Assembly: GCF_001625215.2 (NCBI RefSeq)
Contig: NC_030381.2
Span: forward strand, 54,857,214 to 54,921,213
Length of the DNA: 64,000 nt
Origin: Daucus carota subsp. sativus
Taxonomy: Eukaryota; Streptophyta; Magnoliopsida; Apiales; Apiaceae
Direction of reading: 5' to 3'
Part shown: positions 44,497 to 55,596 of the stretch, in pieces
How positions within the stretch are numbered: the first letter of the stretch is position 1
Layout: each line of letters opens with the position of its first letter
Made by a program: the position numbers and the translations under genes
The notes under the pieces: model-generated
What the model was told of the DNA's origin: nothing
Seen by the model: only the letters and a program-made list of their open reading frames with translations
Databases searched by the model: none

Positions 44497-45756
44497 ATGG
44501 CCCCAATCCGACCAAATCCGACACTTTCCGACGATCTCATCAGCGAGATTCTCGTTCGCGTGCCAGTGAAATCTTTACTTCAGTTCCAATTAGTCTCCAA
44601 GACCTGGCTTTCCCTGATCAAAGACCCCGCTTTGGTCAAAGCGCAGCTCCGCCGAGCAATCGCAACCGAAACTGATCAAACCCTTATCATGACCCGCGAG
44701 ACATATTTGACAGATACCGAAAATGCTACACTGCAATTCTCAGTCTTCGACGTTGATTCTCGTCAAATTGTGGCTGATCTCAAGTATCCGTATACTCAAG
44801 GCGAGTCTGAACAAGTAGGTCCTGCGTTTACACTTGTCGGTTCTGTTAACGGCATTGTTTGTGTTGTATTCCACCACAATCTAAGTGAACATAGTTTCTA
44901 TCTTTGGAATCCTGCTACTAGACAATCAAGAGTTGTTCCGGCATGTGCCTTGAGTACTTCCCGCGCTATGGGTTTCGGTTATGATCCGGTAGATGATGAT
45001 TACAAGATTGTTAGTGTGGTATCGGGGCCTTCGCTTCCTACTGAGGTGTATTCGGCTAACAGGAATGTATGGCGAAAAGTTCCTGATGAGGATTATAAGA
45101 TCGTTATGTCTGGAATCGACTTTCTAGGCAATTTTAATGTGTGTGTTAACGGATTATTATTTGGTGTCAAGAAAGATGCATTGATGGTGTTTGATTTGAA
45201 CACGGAGGTGTTGAATTGTGCTATTAAGCTCCCTCGTGATGTTGCTGCAGCTATTGTAGCTGCTCGTGCGGTTACTGCTGCTGCTGTCGGTGGTCTCAAC
45301 ATTGTCAATTCTTATGAAGCTCATCCTAAAACTCATATTATCGAGTATAATAAGTCTGTTGCTGTTATAATGCTGTGGGCTAATGCATTGAATGATGATA
45401 GGACTGGTCAGGGATTCAACAAGGCGATTAACATGTGGAAGTTGGAAGATGATTCATGCCTTCGAGGTGGTGGAGTTGAGGCATCATGGACGCTAATGTT
45501 TAGTATTGATTTAGCAATGCCAACAGAACTTTTTAATGGCTATTTCAGCAATGGGGATCTCCTACTACTGATAGGATATGAAGATTACAGGTGGATCTCG
45601 TGTAATGCCAGGAAGAAAGAGGCTAGGATTGCTCGAGTTTATATATTGGAAGATCATCGTTACACTCGTTATCTTTACAGGTACACGGAGAGCCTAGTTT
45701 CACTCGCAGGATTCAAATTACAAATTAGCTGGAATCGTGGCTATGGTGATAATTAA
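44497..45756 (+). CDS. FBX8: class II F-box/FBA protein, intact
   Basis: The 419-residue protein begins MAPIRPNPTLSDDLISEILV, with the F-box at about residues 8-48. FBA landmarks are FYLWNPATRQ, GFGYDPVDDDYKIV, TEVYSANRNVWRKV, NVCVNGLLFG, VFDLNTEVLNCAIKLP, INMWKLEDDSCLRGGG and YTESLVSLAGF. The variable loop is alanine-rich (DVAAAIVAARAVTAAAVGG). It is the intact counterpart of FBX2, whose 19 missing bases are present here. The ATG at 44497 is the first in frame. A TLP remnant (TLP9) follows on the same strand 0.3 kb away. With its flanks it is an inverted match to FBX5-TLP8. The SCF substrate-receptor role is inferred from the family. Confidence 0.93.
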   Translation: MAPIRPNPTLSDDLISEILVRVPVKSLLQFQLVSKTWLSLIKDPALVKAQLRRAIATETDQTLIMTRETYLTDTENATLQFSVFDVDSRQIVADLKYPYTQGESEQVGPAFTLVGSVNGIVCVVFHHNLSEHSFYLWNPATRQSRVVPACALSTSRAMGFGYDPVDDDYKIVSVVSGPSLPTEVYSANRNVWRKVPDEDYKIVMSGIDFLGNFNVCVNGLLFGVKKDALMVFDLNTEVLNCAIKLPRDVAAAIVAARAVTAAAVGGLNIVNSYEAHPKTHIIEYNKSVAVIMLWANALNDDRTGQGFNKAINMWKLEDDSCLRGGGVEASWTLMFSIDLAMPTELFNGYFSNGDLLLLIGYEDYRWISCNARKKEARIARVYILEDHRYTRYLYRYTESLVSLAGFKLQISWNRGYGDN

Positions 45757-46075
45757 AGAAACACCGCTATTCTGGTATCTCTATGCTATATTATATGTCT
45801 TGTTAGTCACCTTTGGTCTGTTATTTTAGTCACTTTTGAGAGATGGCTGTATTTCTTTGCTCTTGATAGATGTGTTGTCAACTTTCCATCTGTACTTCAG
45901 TAGACTTGTTCCTGCTAGCCTAGTGCTCGTTTTTTCTATATGAACTTTGGTGGTGTTGATCTTTTATTAGCGACATTTGTATCAGTACAGGGATCCAGAT
46001 TTGTATATCTAGTGAAACAAGTTTTCAGATGCAAACTGAAAAAGCCAACTAACATTAATATACAGACAGCACAAA
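45757..46075. other. 3' flank of FBX8
   Basis: Matches 21849-22230 with a deletion of about 110 bp near 45910. It ends at a breakpoint where nearly all of the adjacent TLP gene is missing. Confidence 0.6.
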
Positions 46076-46141
46076 AGTGATCAAACAGGTAATCGAAGCT
46101 GTCCAAGTGGTACTAACTACAAGGTTGTGTTCTGTCCATGA
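46076..46141 (+). pseudogene. TLP9: last codons of an osmotin-like gene
   Basis: Encodes [20 protein letters not shown] and the TGA stop, identical in type to the TLP4 C-terminus. Everything upstream is deleted; the sequence joins directly to the FBX8 3' flank. Its own 3' flank (46142-46310) is the inverted match of the TLP4 3' flank. Confidence 0.93.
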
Positions 46142-46751
46142 GGATCTACTTCTTATTTCGTTGTTGTGCTCTTTCTTCTGAATAAACTTTGCTTTGATCT
46201 GGTTGATCTAAATAAACTTTTGTACAGGGATACATAAGTCATTCTGATTTGAACAATTTGCTATAAAAATCAATATTCGCTATTACATACATATTTTTAT
46301 TTTATCAGATCTACCTCAATCTAATTCCTCCACAAATAGAATTGAATTATTTGCATGATGGAAGGTGAGCAAAATATTTCAATCCTTTTAAATTTTATAA
46401 GATCCGATTTTCATCTCTCTGTCCAATTTTGTTTAACAAACGTCAGTTACGTGACTCACGCAACAGTTATGTTAAAATCAGAAACTCACCTATTGAATAA
46501 AATATGATATGTTAATCTTGGAGCGATTATCAGAATACGGCCGATGAAAGTGTTCGATTTAATGTTCAATAATGTGTAAAAAATCTGCATGAAAAGAACT
46601 TATCATTTCTTGTTCATGAGATTGAAGCGCAGATTTCTATACTTCCTAGCTAGAGGCCCACCCTCTGTCCTCTTGTGACCACCTTACCAAAAACTTCCAT
46701 ATTTGGTTCTCCACGGCATAGTAATATTTATAATTATATTAATGCAATTAT
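46142..46751. other. Non-coding spacer
   Basis: 46142-46310 is TLP-type 3' flank. The rest shows no gene. Confidence 0.5.
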
Positions 46752-47170
46752 CATTCATTCAGACATAAAGCCAAATAATTTTCTTCTTGAGAAGAATTTG
46801 TTTACATCAATCAAGCACAAATGAGTTCAACTGTTGTAAGTAGAGCATTTGGATATGCTTCCTCTAAGTGACTCTTTAATGTTTTACATCAACATTTAGT
46901 ATTGCTCTATGATATTTTGATATCTTATTTTTTGCCAGTTTTCCATCAATATTTGACTTGTGCAGAAACATGGAATGTGTGTAGCTATGGAATTCTTCTA
47001 CTAGAAATTTTCTCAGGGAAACGGCTTACAGAAAGCGGCATATTCATAGTTGGTGGAAGTGATCTTCATGACTACGCAAGGAAGGCAAGGAGCTCGAGCA
47101 CAGAGCGACGGACATTGCTGACCCATGGATCGTACTGGATCAAGAAGAACATGGCATGACTATAAATCAA
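46752..47170 (+). pseudogene. LRR receptor-like kinase fragment (unit 1 copy)
   Basis: It begins with HSDIKPNNFLLEKNLF, matching the catalytic loop region (HCDLKPSN-type) of LRR-XII kinases, and SSTVVSRAFGYAS from the activation segment. An intron-like stretch ends CTTGTGCAG near 46965. Then come NVCSYGILLLEIFSGKRLTE and SDLHDYARKA. The donor site reads CTAAGT in place of GTAAGT, stops interrupt the first part, and the N-lobe and LRRs are missing. It is longer than the unit 0 copy. Confidence 0.78.
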
Positions 47171-48103
47171 TCATACAGCAGAGAAACAATGGTATGACTG
47201 ATATTTATGCCAGGACATTACAATATGAGAAGATCAGAATTTGGCCTCGAAGACTAGCCAAGCAAAGAGAAAACATACCAGTGAATAGTGATGCCATTAC
47301 AATGCCACGACAAGATAGATTTCTAAGTACATCATCAACGGTAACATAACCACAATATTCTTCACCAATCTTGTATATTGTATGTTTTAACTTTTAGCAC
47401 AGACAGACACTTCCACGATTATATCGAAACAGAACCAGGTCCCTCAGATTCCAGAACACAACTCTTTCTCCTCCAAATTCTGAGAAAGCTAAGCTACTTT
47501 CAAACCCCATCAAATGATAAAATTGAGGGTAAACCGGATAGAAATTGAGGGTAAACCGGATAGCTTGAATATTACTACAATTTCTATCAAGATGTGAGTA
47601 GTCATGAAGTTACCAGTAAAAACTAAGACCAAGTTAAGGCTGAATTATATTTGTTCAAGGTTGCATAATTAGTAAAGAAAAACAGATGTTTCATGAAATG
47701 AGCAAACAGTGAAAGACTCATCTCATCCTCAAAAATTTGTCTCACAAGGATTTGACTATCTTTGTGTACTACGAAACGTATATTAATTCCTCTTATGAAC
47801 ATCCATGTCTTTTCTGCACGATGCTCCCAAGTCGGAAAACAATCATTTGTACAACACAAAGTAGGAGTTGATATGTACCAATAACTTGTCATGATAAGCA
47901 ACACAAAACCATCTTCACACAAAAAAAATGGGTAGCAAATTACACTACCAACTGCAGGAAGCACTAGTTTAACTTCATATGAAACAGAAGACCCTTGCCA
48001 TCCATCAAAAGTGACAACAATAACAGACCAAAGAAGGTAGCTACAAGAACAGAGTTGCCGCAATCATTATCTAGCTAAATTGCACAAACATACCAGAATA
48101 GTT
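47171..48103. other. Non-coding spacer
   Basis: 47640-47930 matches 24525-24780. A minus-strand frame of about 146 codons exists here but resembles nothing I know, and the unit 0 copy is shorter and altered. No supported gene. Confidence 0.45.
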
Positions 48104-48262
48104 GGTCTTTTCTTAGTTATCATCTATTCATCTAGCCAGCAATCCAGTTAATCTGTTAGAATACTGCGAGTTAAACCTAAAACTCTTTTATGATACTTGA
48201 CGCCATAGCCATCCTTACAAAGATAGTACATGACAGCAGAGCCATCTTTATAAAGACAGAAT
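48104..48262 (-). pseudogene. Decayed F-box gene 3' end
   Basis: The minus strand resembles the class III C-terminus: a sequence like the CTTCTTAATTATCATC end of FBX9, then eroded codons equivalent to KYTESLVSLAGFKQISWN. No upstream coding part is recognisable. Confidence 0.55.
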
Positions 48263-48473
48263 AACCATCATCAACACATTAAACAATAATGAAATCTTTT
48301 TTTTTTTTAGGTAGACTAATGAAATCTGAAACTACTAAGCAGGAACCCAACTAAGAAGCAAAATAACAGGAAAACTAGAGGAGCTAAGACTCTTAACTCT
48401 TTTCCATATATTTTTGTGTGTGTTTATTTCCACACAAGCATGTCCTATTTATAGCATAGTCTCCACTCTCCAC

Positions 48474-48955
48474 TAGACCTGGCAGTCGTGTCGTGTACTT
48501 TCGTGTCGTGTACTTTCACGTTTCGTGTACTTGGAGCTGAATCCCATATCCGACCCGTTTCGGATTCGTGTACCTAGTATCAAACCCATACATGTTTCGA
48601 AACGTGTCGTGTACTTTTCGTGTAGATTTAAAATTATAATAATTAAATTTAATTCAAATATTTTAAAAAAAGTTCATTTTTATATATTATATAATGAAAT
48701 ATATATTAAATCTTTATATATGTATACAATTTGTACATGTATATATATTACATATATAAATATATATTTTTTTACATTAAAATATACTTATTTTTTTAAA
48801 AATATATTTATATCGTGTACATTCATGCACTTTCATAAAAAACTCGAACCCGACACTAAACTCCACGTGTATTTTCGTGTTCGTGTACTGAATATGAAAA
48901 CCACACCCGAACTTTTCGTATCGTGTTCGTGTCGTGTACAAAACTTCCAGGTCTA
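48474..48955. mobile_element. hAT-type MITE, unit 1 only
   Basis: Ends TAGACCTGGCAGTCGTG and the inverse of TAGACCTGGAAGTTTTG, with dense CGTGTCGTGTAC-type subterminal repeats. The flanking 8-mers are CTCTCCAC (48466-48473) and GTCTCCAC (48956-48963). 482 bp, non-coding. Confidence 0.88.
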
Positions 48956-49199
48956 GTCTCCACCTCTTGATGGCGTGAATGCACTAATATGCATTGGAGA
49001 CCGTGACTTTAATTAATCCTAATATCTTCTAAAAAGTTGATTTAAATCTCTATTTTAGTGCTGACAAAAATATAAAAGTAACTATTTTAGTACTAAAGAT
49101 ATAACAGTAACTATTTTCGTACTAACAAATATATAACAAATATATAACAGGGATTCAGTTCAGACACATTTCCTATAATAAATTTTTATAATATACTAA

Positions 49200-49501
49200 T
49201 GGGGTGTTTGGTTCATGGTCAATGAACCCCGTTAACGGTCAACCCCGTTAACGGTCAATGAACCCGGTTAACGGGAGTTAGAACCTCAATTCCCCGTGCA
49301 TAAGTGTTTGGATTAGTTATTTGGTAGTATCAAATGGGAACCCCAATCCTTTTAGGTGGTTAAATCTTGGGTTTCATACCATTCCCGTTGCCCCCTATTC
49401 CCATACCCTTCCATCATCGATTCCCTTTCCCACCCCTATTACCATGCATACCCTACATTTCCATCACCAATTCTCATTCCCACCCTTAATCCAAACGCTC
49501 C
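49200..49501. mobile_element. Tourist-like (PIF/Harbinger) MITE
   Basis: Ends TGGGGTGTTTGG and CCAAACGCTCC, flanked by TAA (49197-49199, 49502-49504). The left side carries short repeats of 'ccccgttaacggtcaa'. The right half also occurs at 24788-24934. Confidence 0.78.
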
Positions 49502-49776
49502 TAAATTATTGTCATTTGAAGCAACCTAACAATTATATATTATTGGTCTGAAAACTTGTGTTAGTCTTATACATCTGCATCCCTGTACTGATCTGCATCC
49601 CTGTACTGATAGCAATGGGGGTGATATAAGATCAACCAGATCAAAGTTTTTTTTAAAGAAACGAGCACAACAATGAAAACTTAATGTGCACATAAAGATT
49701 TATAGCGAGCACCATAAAACTAAGATCCTCTTGGACAACAACTTCATAGCAAATAATATAGGAATACCTCATTACA

Positions 49777-49914
49777 GAACAGAACTTGGTAGTTAGTACC
49801 ACTTGGACAACTTCGAAACCTGTTTGATCAGCTTTATAACTGAGAGAAGTAGGACACATATCATCAAAAAAAACTTCAATAATCTGTTGGAGTTCCTATG
49901 CCTGAGTGCAACAC
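49777..49914 (-). pseudogene. TLP10: 3' fragment of an osmotin-like gene
   Basis: Unit 1 copy of TLP6. The minus strand encodes [14 protein letters not shown], then shifted remains of the C-terminal end. Several indels are present. FBX9 lies 0.2 kb upstream on the same strand. Confidence 0.85.
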
Positions 49915-50129
49915 AAGACATCATTATGCAAGTCTATGAGTTCGCAAAAATATTATTACCAACATAGTTGACTGGATTGAATCCAGTAATACGGATGTAA
50001 AATTGACAACACAGTGCAAATTGACATTGCAAATAGAACTGACTACAAAACCAGACCAAAGAAGACTACAAGAACAGAGTTGCTGCAATCAATATCTAGC
50101 ACATCGATACCAGAATCAGCAGTGTCTTC

Positions 50130-51437
50130 TTAATTATCATCTTCGCCAGCATTCCAGCTAATTTGTTTGAATCCTGCAAGTGAAACTAGGCTCTCTGTAT
50201 ACTTGCAAATATCATAACAGTAACAACAGTCAGCCATCTCATCTGAAAGGGGGACAATCTTGGCATCTTTCTTATCGACATCACATGAAATCCACATGTA
50301 ACTATCACTTCGTACTGATAATAAGAGATTCCCATTGCTGAAATAGCCATTACGGAGTAGTGCTGGTCTATCGAATTTAAGACTAAACATTAGCATCCAT
50401 GATGCCTCGTCTCCACCACCTCGAAGGCATGCCTCATCATCCAACTTCCACAATTCAACCTTCTTGTTCCATCTCCAATCAGACAATTCATAATCCAATG
50501 CATTAGCCCACAGTACAATAACACCAAGAGACTTATTAAACTCGATTATACGAGTATTAGCTTCAGCTTCATAAGACCCATCGCTGTCATAGTGGAAACC
50601 ATATTCATCATCATATTCATCATCATAATCATCTTCGTTGTCATCATCATCATCGTCGTCACCATCATCACGACCACCATCAACAGGAAGCTTAATAGCA
50701 CAATTCATCACCTCCCTGTTCAAATCAAACACCACCATCATACCAATCATCCCCCAATCCCCCGCACCACATAAAAATCCATTAACACAGACATGGAACG
50801 TACTGCAAAAACGATCAATAAGGGCTGTTGGAATCGGAGAAGCCACTTTTCGCCATACATTACTATTAGCTGAATACACCTCCACCGAAAGACAAGGCTT
50901 TCTAACAACAAAAACAACCTTATAATCCCGATCCACCGGATCATAACCGAACCCCAAATCATACAATTCACCAACCGGAAGTGGCGGAAGAATTTTAATT
51001 TGTCTAATTGCGGGATTCCAAAGAAACACAGGGTCACAAAACTCTCGAACATCAGGGTGAAAATCATAATTAGCAACACATACAATGCCATTAGCAGAAC
51101 CAACAAGTCTAAAATAACGCTCAGATCTTATAGGCTCATTTCGAGGACACGGATACTTAACATCACGCATTATTTCACAAGAGTCTATGTTAAAGAGTGA
51201 GAATTTCTGTCTAAGACCACCGCGGAGATCGAGATAACGGGTGATGATAAGGGTTTCATCGGTTCCGGTGGAGATTGCGTGACGGAGCTGAGCTTCGGCA
51301 AAAGCAGGGTCTTTGATTAGCGATAACCACGTCTTGGAGACTAATTGGTATTGAACTAGGGGTTTCACTGGCAGGCGTTTCAGAATCTCGGTGAGTAGAT
51401 CGCTTGAAAGCGTCGGATTGGGCCTCACACGCGCCAT
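50130..51437 (-). CDS. FBX9: class III F-box/FBA protein
   Basis: The 435-residue protein is the unit 1 copy of FBX3, with the same start (MARVRPNPTLSSDLLTEILK), F-box, FBA landmarks (VFLWNPAIRQ, GFGYDPVDRDYKVV, INREV-type core, YTESLVSLAGF) and acidic run. By hand comparison the two proteins differ at about 11 residues plus one extra Asn codon in the acidic run, and I count only about five silent changes. Both copies are fully open. The ATG at 51437 is the first in frame. The SCF substrate-receptor role is inferred from the family; the target is unknown. Confidence 0.93.
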   Translation of the reverse strand: MARVRPNPTLSSDLLTEILKRLPVKPLVQYQLVSKTWLSLIKDPAFAEAQLRHAISTGTDETLIITRYLDLRGGLRQKFSLFNIDSCEIMRDVKYPCPRNEPIRSERYFRLVGSANGIVCVANYDFHPDVREFCDPVFLWNPAIRQIKILPPLPVGELYDLGFGYDPVDRDYKVVFVVRKPCLSVEVYSANSNVWRKVASPIPTALIDRFCSTFHVCVNGFLCGAGDWGMIGMMVVFDLNREVMNCAIKLPVDGGRDDGDDDDDDDNEDDYDDEYDDEYGFHYDSDGSYEAEANTRIIEFNKSLGVIVLWANALDYELSDWRWNKKVELWKLDDEACLRGGGDEASWMLMFSLKFDRPALLRNGYFSNGNLLLSVRSDSYMWISCDVDKKDAKIVPLSDEMADCCYCYDICKYTESLVSLAGFKQISWNAGEDDN

Positions 51438-52750
51438 TGTTGAGTCGCTGAGACGACTCGGTGGTGATGATGGGGAGAGAACTGAAGGTCTAACGAGGGT
51501 TTCGATTGAAGTTGAAAGAGAGTGGGAATGCGGTGTATTCAATCGAGATTTTACGCGTTTTCTTATCTGTGAAAATATTCTCAGAATTTTAATAATATAT
51601 AATTAAGATTTTGTAAAACGTAAAATTTCATAATATTCAAATTATAATAGCTTTTTTGTATTATGCTTAAATTTTAAGTGTTCTACATTAGTTTTATAAT
51701 TTTTTTGTTTAAAATTTACTAGACTCCGTATAAAATTATGATCAGATATAATTCACTAATATTTACTAATATTATTACCTTAAAATTTCACTTAAATACA
51801 TATTTTGTATTTGTTTCATTTCATTCAATTCGAGATATGAATCAAGAGGATTCGATGCGGATTCTAAAAGATCTTCGAGATATTTTTGGATCATAAGTAA
51901 TATTATAAAGTTTTAAGATGTTCTATTAAGATCTTAACTTATATAATATATTTAAGAAAGGGGGAATATTACATTTAAGTTCGATGAAATACTTTAGAAT
52001 CTGATGTTATTAACATTATCGAAATTATTTTATTTTATAAAATATTGACTTTATTGAATTTGTAAGTATATTTTATGCAAAAATCTCTCCAATATTTACG
52101 ATATTATGCCAAAATTGTATAAATATATGATAGAAGTCATATCAATTTATGATATTTGCGGTTACAGAAAGTAATGACGGTTTTTTTGCTGGAAAGTAGA
52201 GGAAAAATTATTTGATAAATCTAAAAACGCCTTTTAAATCAAAAACGGTTTCATAAGAAGCAAGTACCACATGCTTCTAAAAACGCCTTTTAAATCAAAA
52301 ACAGTTTTATAAGAAGCAAGTACCACATACTTTTGAGAATAACAATTTTTGTGCGAACCTCATCAAAAATATTATTTATTTTTTTTCTAATTGTAACTTA
52401 ACATATGTAAATATCAAAAAAAAATTATTAAACAATTACTATCTAATTTTTACAACAACACACTCTTTCTCAGAGCCAATACAAACAACTCTTTCTACCA
52501 GCCCATACAAACATACCCCTTAGTCTTTTGTATTCTAAGTTAGAATAGATCCATGTCAATTCTTTAATAAGTCTTTCCTATTATTTTTTTTATTTTTTTT
52601 TTGACAAATTTAGCTTTTTTTCGAATCGTCGATTAAATTTCTTAACTATCAAAACACATGTATTATCCATCTGACAAATTTTTTAATTTGATTCATATGT
52701 CTAAATTTTTTCTCAAACCTCCCTCTCGAACACGAGGGGATGGTTGCTGA
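51438..52750. other. 5' flank of FBX9, non-coding
   Basis: Nearly identical to 26888-28200, including the 56-bp tandem duplication (52221-52332). No gene is seen. Confidence 0.6.
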
Positions 52751-52800
52751 GAGGATGGTTGCTAAGTACTCATTTTAGTGCCAAAGGTTGCAATATTGTA
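52751..52800 (-). pseudogene. TLP11: remnant of an osmotin-like gene start
   Basis: Unit 1 copy of the remnant at 28201-28255, with the same leader and start-codon context. Confidence 0.6.
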
Positions 52801-53542
52801 AAGCCCTATTGTACTTCAGTATGTCATTGATAACACAGGGACTTCGAATCGAATTGTAGATCCCCTATGCATTTCATAAAATTTAGTAAACGAACCTCTT
52901 TTTTTAGGCTAGGTCCCGAGATATTTCATCAGACATCTGCTCTGTTTTCACTGCATGACGCTCCTATCTCAGATTATAATGGAAGTTCTGAATACCCTGA
53001 TTATGCACCAAAAAGTGATATAACCAACATAGTCAGTACTTCAGATACTCAATTCTTAAACACAACGTACTGAATATTCAACTAAGCAGCTAGCAGCGAT
53101 TAGCCAAATAGCCAATCACCCATCATACATCAAGCAACAAAAATAATTGCAGAAAATTGAACACAGCAAGATCAATAAGAAGACGAATTACATGACAGAT
53201 ATTTCTCCATATGCAAGATTTAGTTATATGGACTATATAAGTTTGCTTTTAGTTGCTCAAATAATCATATTTATCATGTCAAAATCAGAAAAGTTAGCAG
53301 TTCTGATTGTACAGGCCCAAGGGAGTAGCCTCAGTGCTATAAACAAGCTTCTTCAGTGCTGATAATATAAACATTACAATTTTAAAGTTGTTGATATAAA
53401 AAAGAAAATTATTGTGGCATTCAACAATACAGAAGAAGGTGACAGCGTATACAGACTTTTAGCTCTCAAAATTAAAGTAAATGCAGTGATGTACCCTTCA
53501 AATAAGACACTGTCAACATAAGCTAGCACCAAAATTCCAAAC
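52801..53542. other. Non-coding spacer
   Basis: Nearly identical to 28256-28991. No supported gene. Confidence 0.5.
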
Positions 53543-53550
53543 TCAGCGCT

Positions 53551-54240
53551 TAGAGATGGGCATTACTCCCGACCCGCTCGATCTCGACCCGATCCCCGCA
53601 CCGAATGGTGCGGGGATTCGGGGATTTTTTCGGGTACGGGTCGGGGAACGGGGACGATTTTGAAAAAATATCGGGGATCGGGCCGGGTACGGCTTTTCAC
53701 ATTCCCTCGGCCCGATCCCCGACCCGATTTTCCCCAATTGCCGGCCCGATCCCTGACCCAATTTTTATATTATATTATATATATATATATATATATTATA
53801 ATTATTTATTAATATGTTTATATACCTCTTTAGGTGCAACTTCGGTCATGAATTTTCACATCACCTGTTTATTTATTATATACATTATAATTATATATTA
53901 AATATGATTAAATTTATTGAAATAAGTTTTAATATTTAATTCTATTAATATAAGTCTTAAAATTAAAAAGGTCATAATCAAATCATTCAAGATCTGTTTA
54001 AATAAAAATAATGAGGCATTAATAAGACATATTAGAAACTAATCCTAATTAGAAATTTTGGTTTAAATTAAAAATCCCCGAATCACCGTGGGTATCCCCG
54101 AATCCCGATCGGGCCGGGGATGGCGATCGAAAAATAATCCCAGATGGGGATCGGGTCAGGGATGGGGATTGGGTTTAGATTCGGGGATCGGGGCCAGTTA
54201 TAGCGATCCTAGACCCGAAGTGACCCGATGCCCATCCCTA
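53551..54240. mobile_element. hAT-type MITE just downstream of FBX10 (complete copy)
   Basis: Starts TAGAGATGGGCATTACTC and ends with the inverse of TAGGGATGGGCATCGGGTC. A perfect 8-bp target duplication TCAGCGCT flanks it (53543-53550, 54241-54248). The subterminal regions are GGGGATCGGG-type repeats. 690 bp, non-coding. The target site is immediately 3' of the FBX10 coding end. Confidence 0.93.
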
Positions 54241-54261
54241 TCAGCGCTGCTTTCCCAATCA

Positions 54262-55440
54262 TCATCTAGACTCAGGAGCATTCCAGTTGACTTGTTCAAA
54301 TCCGGCAATTGAACACAAGGCTCTCTGTATACTTATAAACATGCCGGGTGTAACGATGTTTAGCCATACCAGTTGAAAGTGGGAGAATCTTGGCCTCTTT
54401 CTTGTCAGCATTACACGAAATCCACACATAAGCATTGTCGAGTATTATCACGATATCCCCATTGCTGGTGTAGCCATGAATAAAATCCAACGGCATACCT
54501 AAATCAATACTAAACATTAACGTCCATGATGCCTCAACTCCACCGCCACGGAGGCATGCTTCGTCATCCAATGTCCACAAATTAATCTTTTTATCATCAT
54601 TCAATCCACCATCCCACACTATAATAACAGCAATAGACTTGTTAAACTCAATAATACGAACATCATTAGACTCGATAACACGAGGATCATAAAACTTAAT
54701 AACACCAGGTTCTTCATCATCATCACCCTCATCTTCCGCAACATCATAAACATTATCATCATTTACATCATTATCACCACCAACATCATAACCATAAGCA
54801 TCATCATCATTCTCATCATTATCATCACCATAAATAACAGGCAGCTTAATAGCACAATTCAGCACCTCCTTGTTCAAATCAAACACCATCATCCCATACT
54901 CCCCAACACTGCACAGAAAACCATCAACACACACATCAAAATCCGCATTCCTAGGAACATCAACCGGATCACTCACCTTACTCCAAACATCCGTATTACA
55001 CAAATAAACCTCGGCAAAAGAAGGCGGAGCCCCAACCCTAACAACCTTATAATCCCGATCCACCGGATCATAACCAAACCCCAAACTCCAAAGCATCATT
55101 CCGAACATCACGAAAAGTCGGAATAACTTTCGAGTGTCTCGTAGCAGGATTCCAGAGATATAGACGAGTTGTGAGATCAATGAAATCAACAAGAATCGGT
55201 ATCAAGGAGTAGAAATCGGTTCTCCTCGTAGCGCTTGAAGCGGGTGAGGATGAGAATTTAATTTGTTTCGGTTGAGAGAGTGTAAAGGAGCTGAGATTTG
55301 AGGAAAGCAAGGTGGGTGATTAGGGATAGCCAGGTTTTCGAGACGGATTTGAAACGGAGGAACGATTTTACGGGAACGCGTGCGAGAATTTCGCTGATTA
55401 GGTCGTCGGAAAGTGTCGGATTAGGTCTGACCGGCGGCAT
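54262..55440 (-). pseudogene. FBX10: class IV F-box gene, frameshifted
   Basis: The ATG at 55440 begins MPPVRPNPTLSDDLISEILA with an F-box (RVPVKSFLRFKSVSKTW). After about 60 codons the frame breaks. It also lacks the 36-codon segment missing from FBX4. The FBA part is open from GFGYDPVDRDYKVV through the Asp/Asn/Glu-rich run to YTESLVF. Near the end an extra base turns the expected tail (IAGFEQVNWN) out of frame and gives an early stop at 54296; the original stop was probably at 54262. A further indel duplicates 'aaactcc' near 55085, disturbing the frame before GFGYD. Unlike FBX4 it keeps its C-terminal region. Confidence 0.88.
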
Positions 55441-55596
55441 GGTGGTTGGGTTTAGGGGTGAGATTAAACGACGTCGGACGAAGGCAGGAGGATTGGGAAT
55501 GATTTTATAAATTGTTTTAAAATTTTGTTTTGGAATAAAAATTTATCATCTAAAATTTATACATAAAAAGTTAATAATAACTTTTTAAATCATACT

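Noticed and set aside
47623-48063. A 146-codon minus-strand frame shared in part with 24526-24780
   Set aside because: No family resemblance, and the part shared between units is explained by recent duplication.
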